A stretch of 64,000 nt of DNA from Cheilinus undulatus. Taxonomy: Eukaryota; Chordata; Actinopteri; Labriformes; Labridae. The notes below the pieces were generated by a model. That model did no database searches and was not told where the DNA came from. It saw nothing but the letters and a program-made list of their open reading frames with translations. The position numbers and the translations under genes were made by a program. Position 1 is the stretch's first letter. The number at the start of each line of letters is the position of its first letter. Location of the stretch: positions 1,170,327 through 1,234,326 of the forward strand of contig NC_054880.1 in assembly GCF_018320785.1 (NCBI RefSeq), written 5' to 3'. Of the stretch, positions 25,195 through 36,804 are shown piece by piece.

Positions 25195-25770
25195 CACATC
25201 GGTGTGAAGTCAGAAGTTTAGTTACTTTGCAACAGTGTAAATTCAAAAGCTTACAACAGTGTAAAATCAAATATTTACAACAGTAAATTCATAAGTGTAC
25301 AATGGTGTAAAGTCATAAATTTGCAACAGTGTAAATTCAAAAATTTGAAAAAAGTGAAAAGTCATAAATTTGCAACTGTGTAAATTCAAAAGTTTTCAAC
25401 AGTGTAAAGTCAAACATTTTCAACAGTGTAAATTCAAAACTTTACAAAAGTGTAAAGTCATAAAATTGCAACAATGTAAATTAAAAAGTTCACAACAGTG
25501 TGAAGTCATAAGTTTACAACAGTGTAAAGTCAAAAGTTTACCACTGTTTAAAGTCATAAGTTAAAAACAGAGTTGAGCCAAAAGTTTACAACTGTCTAAT
25601 CTCATACATTTGCAACAGTCACCAGTCAAAAGTTTACAACAGTGTAAAATCATAAATTTACAGTAGTGCAAAGGCATAAGTTTGCAACAGTGTAAAGTCA
25701 AACATTTACAACAGTGTAAAGTCAAAAGTTTACAACAGTGTAAAGTAAAAAATGTACAAAAGAAAAAACA
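25195..25770. repeat. ~28-bp minisatellite
   Basis: Repeats of TTTACAACAGTGTAAAGTCA plus AAAG/TAAG with many variants, about 20 units. Lies between lipocalin B and C genes. Confidence 0.8.
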
Positions 25771-27204
25771 AACTTAAAACACTGGTTAGATTTTACACTT
25801 TCTGACTTTATTATTTAAAAAAAATCTACTTTTTTTCCCCAGCAACTAACTGCTTCTAAACCTGTGAATTTCACATTTTTTTTCAACAGATTCTCTTTTT
25901 TTATGTATGTATTTTCCAGGCTGGCACTTATAGGCTGTCATAATAATATTTTAGTTTATACATAGATCTTTTGTAAAGAACAAGTGTATATAGGTATATT
26001 ATGTTGGGAAGTTCTCAGTGAACACAATTACAATTGACATTATTTTTTCCAAGTGGGACCTCAGTGTGCTTTAGCTTATCTTTGATATTGGGGGGGGGGC
26101 TTAGGAGAAAGGTTGGGAACCACTGTTCTTGTGCTGGGTCTTCCAGTGTAATGTTAAGCCAGTAGATGCACAGACTTCTTACTCCTGCAGAAAGAGATGG
26201 TAGTAAAAGAGTGACATGGCTGCATAGAAATATTATGTTATAGACTTTTGGGAGATTTTAAAAGCGAGGAGCAGCTTATATGCTTATATTTTACACTAAA
26301 GGATCAGGGGACATTGGACCATCGATTAGTAGATTAATGCAACCAGAAACCTTTTTTTACAGCGGAAACAACAGAAGTAAACAATGTTTGTGGTTCTTTT
26401 GTGCAGAGTTAAGTTTGCTTGTTGGCCGTTGCCTGTGTTCTGTTGCCTACATTATATTAAAGCAGGAACGTACACTAGTCATGTCAAATTGATCTACCAA
26501 AGACAGGGTTTCAACTCTTCAACAACCTATTGCTAGTTTTGGCTAAGTAGCTGGATTGTAACATCTTAAGACAACTTGAAATTGATGGCATACTGTATTG
26601 GTATTATTAACTTGGGATTTTTACTCTAGGTTGTGAGTGACAGACTACATCATATCAAGAGATAATGTCCAAAGTCAAATAGTCCAAGATGAATCAGAAG
26701 GTTTTCCTAGATGGTTGCTGGGTTCATGGTCTTCAGAAAGACATTTTGGTTCAATGTGAGAAAGAACAAATAAGCCAACGTGTAGACTGGCCGACACTGA
26801 ACTCTTGATAAACAGTAATGAAAGCTTCTTAGGTGACTGACCTAAAAGTTATTCATCTGTGGTTAGTGTTGAAATCAGGATAACTGTTGGCTGTTTAAAA
26901 GCTCAGATACAATGAACTAAAGATTTGTTTCCCTTTATATTTCTGAATAATAATACATTAACCAAAATTGTACAGTTTGTTTTCCTCCTGTGGTTCTGGC
27001 TGTGGTATACCCCATCATAAACAGGATATTCTAAACAATGCTCATACGACTTTAGATGGAGGATTTTTCGTAGACTTTGATTTTTGCCTTGATATCTTAC
27101 TATTTTCTGAACACAAAAGTGGATTGGGAATTAAGAATATTTTTATTTTCCCTTCTTTGCACTCAGATACGCCGATGTTAAAGTGCCAGGCAGTGTTACT
27201 TTGG
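25771..27204. other. Stretch without recognised gene
   Basis: A G9 run followed by GTTGGGAACCACTG (26091-26125) looks like the end of a dispersed repeat also hinted at near 30635 and 45920. No gene seen. Confidence 0.45.
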
Positions 27205-27735
27205 CAGCTATTTTTAATTTTAGTCTTAGTTTTAGTCTTTAAATGAAATGCATTTAAATTTAAGTCACATTTTAGTCATTTTTAATCCTTTTTAGTTTTA
27301 GTCAATGAAAACTCAAAACATATTAGTCTAGTTTTAGTCCATAAAAAGTCCTCACATTTTAGTTTTTACTTTATTCCAAGCATTTATTCTCTTGCCTAAA
27401 TCTGGTACCAAGTCATGGTAGTGTGTTCTATGCATCCTGCCAAACCTGGGGTCCCTGCTTATTACAGCTGAGAGGCAGAAGAGATGTAGCTGTATTGTTT
27501 TTTTTTGACAGATTTACCAACAGCAGAAAAATATCACAGATTTTGAAAGTCCAAAGGAAAAGTTACATTACACTTTAGTCTAGTTTTAGTCATCTTGAGG
27601 AAAACTAAACCTAGTTTGTGTCAGTTTTAGTCATCACAGATCCATTTCTATTAGTTTTAGTCTAGTTTTTGTCATGGCAAAAAAGGCAATCAACAAATAG
27701 TTTTAGTCATAGTTTAAGAAATATGAAATTAACAC
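27205..27735. repeat. TTTTAGTC-rich interspersed repeat
   Basis: Many copies of GTTTTAGTC/TTTTAGTCAT around a unique middle part; resembles a common fish dispersed repeat whose ends carry these motifs. Confidence 0.45.
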
Positions 27736-28132
27736 TGGTGCCAGGTTTGATTTGTTTGAAGTCCCTCAGGCCTTCATGTTCACCTAGAATAAGTGCCATC
27801 TAACCAGGGCTGCCCAAAAGGGGAGATAAAGGGGGAGCTCTCAGGGGTCCTGACAATCTGGGGGGCCCATTGAGGTCAGCAAAATCATGGTCCACTCTCA
27901 AGTCAAGCAGTGATAACAATATTTATATCTGAACCTGAATATTAACCGTTTTTATCAAAGCAACATAAAGGAAATTCATGTATTCATGCTGTAGAACAAT
28001 TAAGCCTTTTTAGAAGTGTAAACCCCTTCAGTTAAAACAGAAAAACTTTTTTGAAGGAGGCTAAATTTCCTACTCTTTTAAAACCCCTGCTCTAACCTTA
28101 AGTCCTTAATTTTAGAAACAAGGTCCAAACAT

Positions 28133-28138
28133 TTTATT
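28133..28138 (-). promoter_or_regulatory. Polyadenylation signal of lipocalin C (AATAAA)
   Basis: AATAAA on the minus strand about 60 bases after the TGA, adjoining the shared GGACCTTGTTTC block. Confidence 0.45.
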
Positions 28139-28196
28139 TTACGAGTCCATTTTAATTCTGAAATTCAGTTAAATATCGTGGATGTTTATTATGACT

Positions 28197-31100
28197 TCAT
28201 GCTTCCACTTTTTGAACTTCGTCTTTCTCGCAGAATCCTGTGGGGAGAAAGAGAGAAAAAAGAGTTCAGTTCTATGATCAAAAGTCTCCATTTCAGAGTT
28301 TAATCAGCTGCATTTGAACATGACTCACTGTTCTCAGGCTTGTGGTGGAAGTCTGGTTCTCCTGTGAAACCCAGACAGCTGGCCTGCTTCTTGAAATGTT
28401 CCAGGACGGAGTCCTGGACCGTCGTCTCATTGGCTGGAAACCAACAAAATCAGAACAAAAACAACAATTAAAATGAACAGATTTTTAAGAAGTCAAGAAA
28501 AAGTTGTTTTTTTTAACTTTTTCACTTGTTGTTCGTACCCATCAGGTAAAGAGAACGAGTGTTGTCCGACTCCTCTTCTTTGATGCCCCCCAGATTCACC
28601 TGGGTTAGATATCTGTTTAAGTTTCTGACGGTGGTGTTGATGTTAAAGACGAGGCATCCATCACAGGTTTGCAGAGACTGGAAATGGGAGATGGTGTCTC
28701 CCACTGAGGACATAAGAAGTAAAGCACACAGATGTATAAGGCAGACTGTTTGGCTAGCTCCTGAACTCAAATCATGATAGTTTCTCATTTTTGTATTTTT
28801 AAGGGTTTTCCTATGTGAACCACTACAGATCGGTGGATAGTAGGGGGGTAAACCACCATTTTATCTAAATATAATATAGATTTAGATTCTCTGAACAACA
28901 ACATTTTTCAATATCATAAAATCTGCCATGATATAATTCTGATGGAATTCAGTTGTATTTGATTAGATTTTTTTCATTCAGGAGTTTGTGATGGATATCT
29001 GATGACATTATGTACCCATTTATCACAGTTCAAGCAATGAAGCAGTTGAAGTGCTGAATTTTTATTTATTTTTTTAAGATTTATTTTTTGGCCTTTTCAT
29101 GCCTTTATTAGATAGAGGAAGGATAGTGGATAGACTTGTGTGCTTTAAACCACTCAACCATCTGCATGCCCCAGGTTCTGTGTTGTTTAAAAAAAAGGCC
29201 TGTGTTTCTAATGTTCCATCTTCAGTATTGCAAGGTCTGCTTCAAATGAAAGGTAATCTGGCCACAGACTGTTCATCTCTAGCGCCTCTGAAAGCAGAAA
29301 TACATGCTTAAACTTTTTAAATGAAATTGGAATAAACTCCTGTTTAGGATTAAGTACAGGGTAGGATAATAAAAGTTAAAGTTAAAAACCTGATTACAAA
29401 AAGCTTAATAAAGCCAAGTATGGCTCTGCCAGACTCCATCTCTGTCATCAGGCAAATCTACAGTGTTTGTGTCTCATTGAAGACTGTTGGGACCAATCAG
29501 CATCATTTGAGAATATAAACTACTTTTGAACCCTAACTCTCTGGAACTCTTGTACAACATAAAAAATTCAACAGATGCGGCACGTCGATCTGTTTGCGTA
29601 GTTTTTTTTTTCAGAAATGAAGCCATACTTCCTACAGCTTCGGCCTGTTTTTGTGACCGTCCGCCATGCTTACTTCCTTGACCTCTCTGTTCTTACTTGC
29701 CCTGCTGTCTGCCGCTCGCGAGAACTTTTTCTTAAGGCAAATAAATAATGTTGATGGTTTGACCCAATTGGAACCAGTTCTCAACTGGAACCAGTTGTCA
29801 AATCCCATCCCTAGTTTGAGGGATGTGAAGATAGCTCAGATAAAGACCATAAAGACCCTGATTACACTCCCAGCAAAAACCACATAAAGAGTATTAACGA
29901 GTGCATGTTTTACTACATAGGTCTGTAGCTCTGTTTTTTTTTTTTTTTTACAGCTACAGTAACTTATTACATAACTACCCAACATGAGGTAGTATTTTTT
30001 GTAGTAAAATGAAGCAGACATTTTTTGTTAAACATGAACATTTAAGGCAAAATGTTGATGTATGTTGTGAAAATGTAAATGAAAAGGCAAATATATGTAA
30101 GTAAGCCAAAAAAAAAAAAAAATCTGATTCATTATCAAAGAATCAAAAAATTGACCACAAATTCCCAATGTGATATATATGTAGCTTTCCAGATGTTTGC
30201 CAGCAGGGGGCATTATTTACATTAGAAATGTGTTTTATGTGGTCCATTTCATCTGTTTTATATCCCCCATAATTTTTCCATAAAGAGGAAATGGGTCCGG
30301 ATTCTTATGAGTTAATACATTGGTTCCCAAAATGGGCCATGCACAACTGAATCCAGGACACAAGAAGAATAAGCCCACAGTAGTCACTAAAATTATTGCA
30401 GGACTGGGTGAAAAAATCTTAAAGATGTTTAATAAGTTCTTATTTTTGAGGAACTGTTCATCTTCAGAGAGCCAGATTATTAGAATCCACAATATTTAAG
30501 TTTTATGTTGTAGTAAATTCTACAAAAAAACTGTAAGCAAAATTGTGAATGACGGCGTGCTTGTCATACATTGTCATGTTTTTACATGTTCTTATCTAAG
30601 GGGTGGGGGGGTGGGGGGGGGGGTGGGGGGCATGTTTGGGAACCACTGAGTTAATAACTTGTGTGTGTCTATACTTTATTAACAGCATCCTACTCAGCCT
30701 CCATCATTTTTAAAAGGAGCTGAAAAGCCACACAGACTGTAGGAAAAAAAAAAAAAAAATATATATCTATATCTATATATAGATATAGATATATATAAAA
30801 TTACCAACCTTAACTAAAAAAATATAGATTCATACAGGATATGTTTTACCTGTGGACCTCTGAAATATGGTCGGTAATTTGCCCTGGAATTTTTTTACTC
30901 CCCCAAATCACAGACACGGTTGAGTCATACAGGATTTAAAAAAAGTGGTCCTGCATGATTACTAAAAATTACCAGAGGTCATGAGTTATTTCTAGTCCCA
31001 TGCAGATAGGACATAACATACCCATGGCCGGTGACAGGAGCGCAACCTCAGATAACTTACTTTGGGCTCTTGCAGTGCCACTTTGAATAGTCACCGTGAC

Positions 31101-33669
31101 GTCTGAGCCTGAGCATGTCCCATTCCTGGGGGGGGGGGGGAGAAAAGTCAAGTTCATTCATGGATTAGAAGGGTACCACTTATTATTTATGTAAACTCTT
31201 TATAAGTCCAGAACAGTCCATCTTAACCTGTAAAATTTCTTCTTTAACAGTGTTTTTTTGTTGTGTTTCCAATATGATAAAGTGGATAAAATCTTAAGTT
31301 GTACTTTGATATCAAGAAGTTTGAATTTCATTTATGCTGTGTTTGGATGGAAAACTCCCTGGTATAGGACTTACAGTACTTACGCAGGAAAATCTGAGAA
31401 GTAATTTGTGTATGTGCGTGCATGTGTGTGGTCTTGTTTTCATGACAAATTAGCACATTTCAATGACAAGACACCTACAATATCAGGTCACTCAGAAAAA
31501 TGAGGACATTTTGGATGTGCTCATTTGTCTAGGGACTTTACAGTGCCCTAGAACAGTGATCATCAGCTGGTGACCCAGGGGCCATATCAGGCCTCCCACA
31601 GCTTCCCTGACCCTCAGATGATTATCATATTCAGAAAATCTGAGAAGGAAAAAAAATATCATGCCATTTTTTTGTTTTTTTTTAATAAACAATGACATTT
31701 TGGGGTTTTTATGCCCTTATTGATAAAGTCATAAAAAGGAATGAGAGGATGGGCAGAGACATGTGGGAAAGCATCCACAGGTCACACTTGAACCTGGGAC
31801 ACCATGCATACACAGGGCATGACCCAACCACTCGGCCATCTGAGCCCCAGCATGCCGTTGTTGAACGTTTTTCTTACAGTTTAAATGAAACCTTCAACCT
31901 AGCAACTAATCAAGCAAGAAGCATGCAAGTTTAGTATTTTTTAAGTTGCCATGGTAAACGCATACTTAACTTAATCTGAATTAAAATTGTTTCTTTTTTG
32001 CATCAATTTTCCTCATAACGTTTTCTGAGAGTGAAATTTCCCTTTCTGTGAATCTACAAAGAAGGTCTGTTCCGTGCATGTGTTTTTGGCCAGTCATGAC
32101 ATAGCATGATATTTTAGCTACATATTTTTGGAGGCATGCTGCACTGCTGCACAGGGGTTAGTGCTGTGGCCTCACAGCAAGATTTTCTTCTTCTTCTGGT
32201 TTGCTTCCTGGTCTGGGCCTTTCTATGCAGAGTTTACATGCTCTCCCTATGAATGTGTGGGTTTTCTCTCTCTTGTGTAGTCAGAATCATTTCACAGGTG
32301 CATGAGCAAGCACACATGCAACCATGGGCCCAAGAGGAGGAGGTGTTTGTGCATGAACATTTTGAGCCATAAATTAAAATTAAAACTATTAAAAGAGTGT
32401 TTTTCATTCATTCTACTGTAAACCAATTACCATGTAAATCTATGAATTTTTGACTCACTCTATAATGTAATACAGTTTGTGCATTATTAGGATAAAAATA
32501 TTTTGCTTCATCATGTAATAACTGATGCAAAATGTAAAAAGTTGTTACATTATGACTTTTCATAAGTGTTTTTGGCTGACCGCTGAGGTCAGCCCTACAT
32601 ATGTCACTGTCCGTATACTGACTGACTGACTCACTGACTGAGTGACTGAGTAAGTGAGCCTACTTCCAAGGGCCTAACATAACAAAGTTGCGTTGACTTG
32701 GACTGAATGCTGGCAGTGATGGCTACCTCCACTGTGTTAACTAGAGCCATACATACAGAGTTGCTCTATGGGCGGGGTTTACTTGTGCTGAAAGCCCTCT
32801 AATGCTGCCTCCACTGCTCTAAATACTCAGATATAGCTTTAGCCTCTGTTTAACCAGAACTGGACCACATTTCTGTATGACAAATAATAAAAACCACCAT
32901 ATAAGCTTTCCATGTTGGGAAAGATGTTTTTTACTCCTCTGCTGACCTGCTTTGGCATGACTATGTGATAGATGAGGGGGAAAAGGTAACATCTTGTGTG
33001 AATGCTTGCAGACAACGGCTGCTCATATAGCGATTAGCTCTGACTAAGTCATGGCAGCACTTTATCAAAACTGGACATTTCTTTATTAAAACAAGTGAAG
33101 ACAGCAACACTAAAAGCTGTCTGTAACAGAAATGGTGTTTTTGCTCTTCTGCCAACCGGCTTCGACGTGTGTGATAGTTAAAGGGGGGAAGGGTTACTTG
33201 TTCTGCTAGCTGAACATTAGCGTGGCCTTAGCCAGACCAACACATTTCTTCATCACAGATAGCGCTGAGAGCAACACAGAAAGCGACAAGTCAGGCATTT
33301 CAACAAGCATCCCAGATAATTGCGGTCAGCCATATACTATGTTTTTACCTAGTCTTGTTTTGTTACATTATATATCTTTATTTTAATGTTAATTGTTGCA
33401 CTGTTTTATACTCACATCAAGTTCCCTTGGCTCATTAAAAGAACACTGGAGTCTGATGGCGCCTGAGAAATTTCCACCCAGGAGCTGGTGGTAGTTTTCA
33501 GGATGGCTTTAAATAGGTCACCATCAGTGTAGCCCATGATGAAATGCATCTTTCCGTGCAACTGCAGGAAGTCAGACACAAATATCTGATTAATTAAAGA
33601 AGAGCTTAGAGGTGAACCTTTACAGGTTTGTGAGGCTGAGAGAGGATGAAGGGGAAAGCTTTCTAGCCT

Positions 33670-33723
<54 letters not shown>

Positions 33724-34160
33724 CCACCCTAACCCTAACCAAAGAAAGGTTTATGCCACAGCTGCCCTAAATAAACAGCATTGGTAGTTACCTAAATCTT
33801 TTTTTTATGTTTCTGCAATGGTCAATACACCAGTATGTAGAAGCTCTTTAACCCAGATGATATTTTTAATGCTGAAATATAATTATTATTGTTATCCATG
33901 AATTTTCAAATTCACTGATTTACAAAAAAAACTGAAAAAATAGTAAAGCTCATTATTAGTTCTTGATTAATATGTCAAATTATAGTTATTTACTTATTTA
34001 CAGAGAAGCCCAGTGAGTCGGCTCAAATTTGGGTGAATTCCATTTGAAATCCCTCATTGCTGTTCAAAATGGTAAAACATGGAAAGCTCACTGAAAATGA
34101 AAGAGATTAAGCACTTCAAGATGCTGGGTGGTCTCTGAGACAAATATTACAGGTGGTCTA

Positions 34161-34249
<89 letters not shown>

Positions 34250-35723
34250 TTGTTGTTGACAAATATAACCTCTTTCAAAATGAAAATCACTTTTATTAAA
34301 AGAGAATTACTTTTATTATTAGTAATGTTAACACAATGGATGGATGCACTGTACTACTAGCAAAGTAATGTCAGACTTTAAAGCTAGGCCATGATGTGCA
34401 CACAAGTCAGGATGTCAGAAAAGAATATGGAAGAAACTATGGCACCTATAGTATTTTGGAAATTTAATGAAAAATTGAATGATTGTGGGAAAAAATACAA
34501 AAAATGGGAGAAAAGTGGCAAGAATGTGTTAAAAATAGTAAAAAAAAAAAAAAAAACGGGCATAAATGTGTTAAAGGTGGCACAAAAGGACAGAAGGTGG
34601 CAAAATGGTTGAAAAGTGGCAATACTGGTCAATAGTGCCATTGAAAGAATGGGTTAAAAATGACAAAGTAGACTCGAAGTGGCAAAAACCATTTTTAAAG
34701 AGTTGCAAGAAATGGGCAAAAGTAGCAAAAATGGGTTAAAGGGAGCAAAATCTGGCAAAAATTGAAAAAAGGGTAAAGAAGTGTTGCAAAAAGATGTTGC
34801 AGTCTGGGCAAGAAAGGGGCGAAAGTGGTGAAGAAAAGGTGACAGAAATGGAGGGAAAAGGCAAGAATGGGATAAAAGTCACAAAAAACAGCAAATGAAT
34901 TTGAAAACTGTGGATTACAAAAGTGGCAGAAATGGGTGAAAAGGGCAAAACTTGGGTAAAAATAGCAAAAAAAACCACACACAAAAAAAACAAAACGTGC
35001 AATTATTAATGAAAAAAGTGATAAAAGGGGTTTTAAAGAAACACCAATCACTAATTCTGTTCACTAATAGTTGAAGACTTATTAGCTCCAAAATAGAAGT
35101 AACTGTTAGTGACGATGCTAGCACTAATGCTAATGATCCAACACACGTGCACTGATATCATCAATAAATCTAAACTGGGGAGGGCCAACTCTCTGGGCAT
35201 TTTCAGGGACTCAGACAATTTTGTGGGCAGGTGTTCAGAGGTATACCGTGATTTTGATACCCTTAAATCCCTACTAAATCCTGATTTAAGATCAGAGTGA
35301 ATATTATTGATAGGTAACATGTCTCCATATAGCACAGAATATTGGTATCCATGTGAATCTTCAAAACTCAGGAATAAATAAACTCTTGCTCCATTTTGTG
35401 CCTTTTTTGCATTATTATAATGTCATAATGGAAATCATTTACTTTTTATGAAATGGTTTTTGACCTTTCATAAGGTCAAAATCAAAATCAAATCAATAAT
35501 CAAAGGTTTCAGAGGCAGGGGCGTCCTGTAAAGCTGCAAACTGCTTCAAAACTTGAATGCAAATATTTGCTTACAGACAGGCAGAAAGCAGCAGAGGGCT
35601 TACCACTGATGGATCATCCAGAGTCAAAGGCTTGAGCAAGGATTCACATTCGTCAGCTGCGAGAGCCGAGCTTCTCAGGAACAGGCCCACTGCCAGGAGA
35701 AGAGAGCTGAATCGCAGGTCCAT
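28197..35723 (-). CDS. Lipocalin C: TBT-bp / saxitoxin-tetrodotoxin-binding-protein-like, six coding exons, 213 aa
   Basis: Exons (minus): 35723-35604, 33561-33416, 31125-31061, 28703-28539, 28433-28329, 28237-28197 (TGA). All introns are GT-AG with phases 0,2,1,1,1. Signal peptide [24 protein letters not shown] at residues 42-45 stands where GxW is expected. Mature cysteines at 26, 93, 124, 127, 185 and 203 (six, compatible with three disulfides), including the CDGC motif. Sequons at NGTC and NTT. Exon 4 is three codons shorter than in A and B. The acceptor of exon 3 is preceded by a run of 13 C. It is the most diverged copy in the promoter and C-terminus, and the nearest to the TLR gene (start codon about 1.1 kb from the TLR stop). 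Role as for A: secreted small-ligand carrier, ligand unknown. Confidence 0.85.
30600..30632 (+). repeat. G-rich tract
   Basis: GGGGTGGGGGGGTGGGGGGGGG and on; several runs of three or more G, able in principle to form a quadruplex. In intron 3 of lipocalin C. Confidence 0.7.
30759..30796. repeat. Perfect 38-bp AT palindrome
   Basis: ATATATATCTATATCTATA and its exact reverse complement, with no loop. Confidence 0.8.
32135..32290 (+). repeat. SINE fragment (plus orientation)
   Basis: GGGGTTAGTGCTGTGGCCTC, then GGGCCTTTCTATGCAGAGTT and ACATGCTCTCCCTATGAATG match the same SINE type as 10325-10450. Lies in intron 2 of lipocalin C. Confidence 0.55.
33671..34250. mobile_element. Second copy of the Tc1-like MITE embedded in a (TA)n microsatellite
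   Basis: 33722-34163 aligns with 1205-1690 (shared CCACCCTAACCCTAACC, transposase-start relic and AGGTGGTCT end). The terminal repeats are replaced on both sides by (TA)n tracts: 33671-33720 and about 34154-34246. Lies in intron 1 of lipocalin C. Confidence 0.7.
34255..35300 (+). repeat. Dispersed repeat family X, copy 3 (longest core)
   Basis: Head AAAGTAATGTCAGACTTTAA near 34363, core of GTGGCAAAAATGGGTTAAAG-like units about 34490-34980, and a tail with TTAGTGACGATGCTAGCACT near 35107. Within intron 1 of lipocalin C. Confidence 0.65.
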
Positions 35724-35763
35724 GATGTTGGGCTTTAGAGTAAAGAATCCAAGAGTCCTTCAG

Positions 35764-35771
35764 CCTTTATA
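35764..35771 (-). promoter_or_regulatory. TATA box of lipocalin C
   Basis: TATAAAGG on the minus strand about 40 bases upstream of the ATG, aligned with the TATA box of lipocalin A and with the same GGCTGAA downstream context. Confidence 0.6.
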
Positions 35772-35789
35772 GAGAAATACATGGCATCG

Positions 35790-36804
35790 TCCCCAGTATC
35801 TGGATGTTTCCACTATTTACAAATAAGGGGGTTTTTGGTCAACAACAGAGTTGAGCAAGACATATTTAACTGAAACTCTTTTTCTCTAAATATCAATCAT
35901 TTACCATTACGTTGACTCATCCTGGACTGCTCATGATTCGCAAATATAGAGAGTCCAATTAATCAGGACCACCTTAATCCAACCAAACCCAGCCCCTGAC
36001 TCATGGACACACATTTCAACATGTCAGAGACCACTAGCCCTTATTTCCCAAAACTGCAGGCTTGGCATTAGATTTTTCAGTCTGTTTTTCACTTCTGTCT
36101 CTTTCTCTCTCAGTTAGAAAGAAAAGCAGACTCAGGAATCCGGTGTGGTTTCCATCTTTAAGTGTTCTTCAGCATTGTGGTGGAGTGAGTGTATGTGTGT
36201 ACAGGTGAAAGTTTGATGCAAAGTTGAAGTTGCCACGGTGATCAGAGACTGTCAAGGATTTTGTAGGTTTATTGAAGAAAGCAGATCAATAGAAGGCAAG
36301 ATGTTACTATCTTTCTCTGGGTTTGAGCAGTCCAAACACAAGGCTTTAAATTGTTATCGAACTCATTGTAACATTAACATGTTGCGTACATTAAGCAAAA
36401 ACAGGTAAAACTGGATCTAAACATGGTGATGGCTAAACTACAAGATGCAGACAAGGTAATGATTAGCGGTATTAGAATCAGGTATATCAGCATATCATAA
36501 TGGGGGACAGGAATGGGGGTAAACTGAAGCGAAAGGTGCAAACAATTTTGGATTTTATAGAAAATCTGTGCATATTTCTAATTGTTTGATGTCACCAGTT
36601 TCAAACCAGCACATCTAAAAAGTCTTCAGAGAAGTATCAAGGACATTAGAGCAACAGTGTGGCATGTAAGTCAACACAGACAGACGCGTCGCAAAATATG
36701 GTAACTATAAGCTTCTGTGATGTGGCTCCCATTTCTTTCTTTTTCAGCCAAAGGTTACAGATGAACAGTTATATTTTCTGCTGACAGTTACTTCAAGTCC
36801 TGGG
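35790..36804. other. Intergenic stretch between lipocalin C and the TLR
   Basis: Holds the lipocalin C upstream region and the presumed TLR 3' UTR (minus strand), with an AATAAA at 36273-36268. No other gene seen. Confidence 0.5.
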
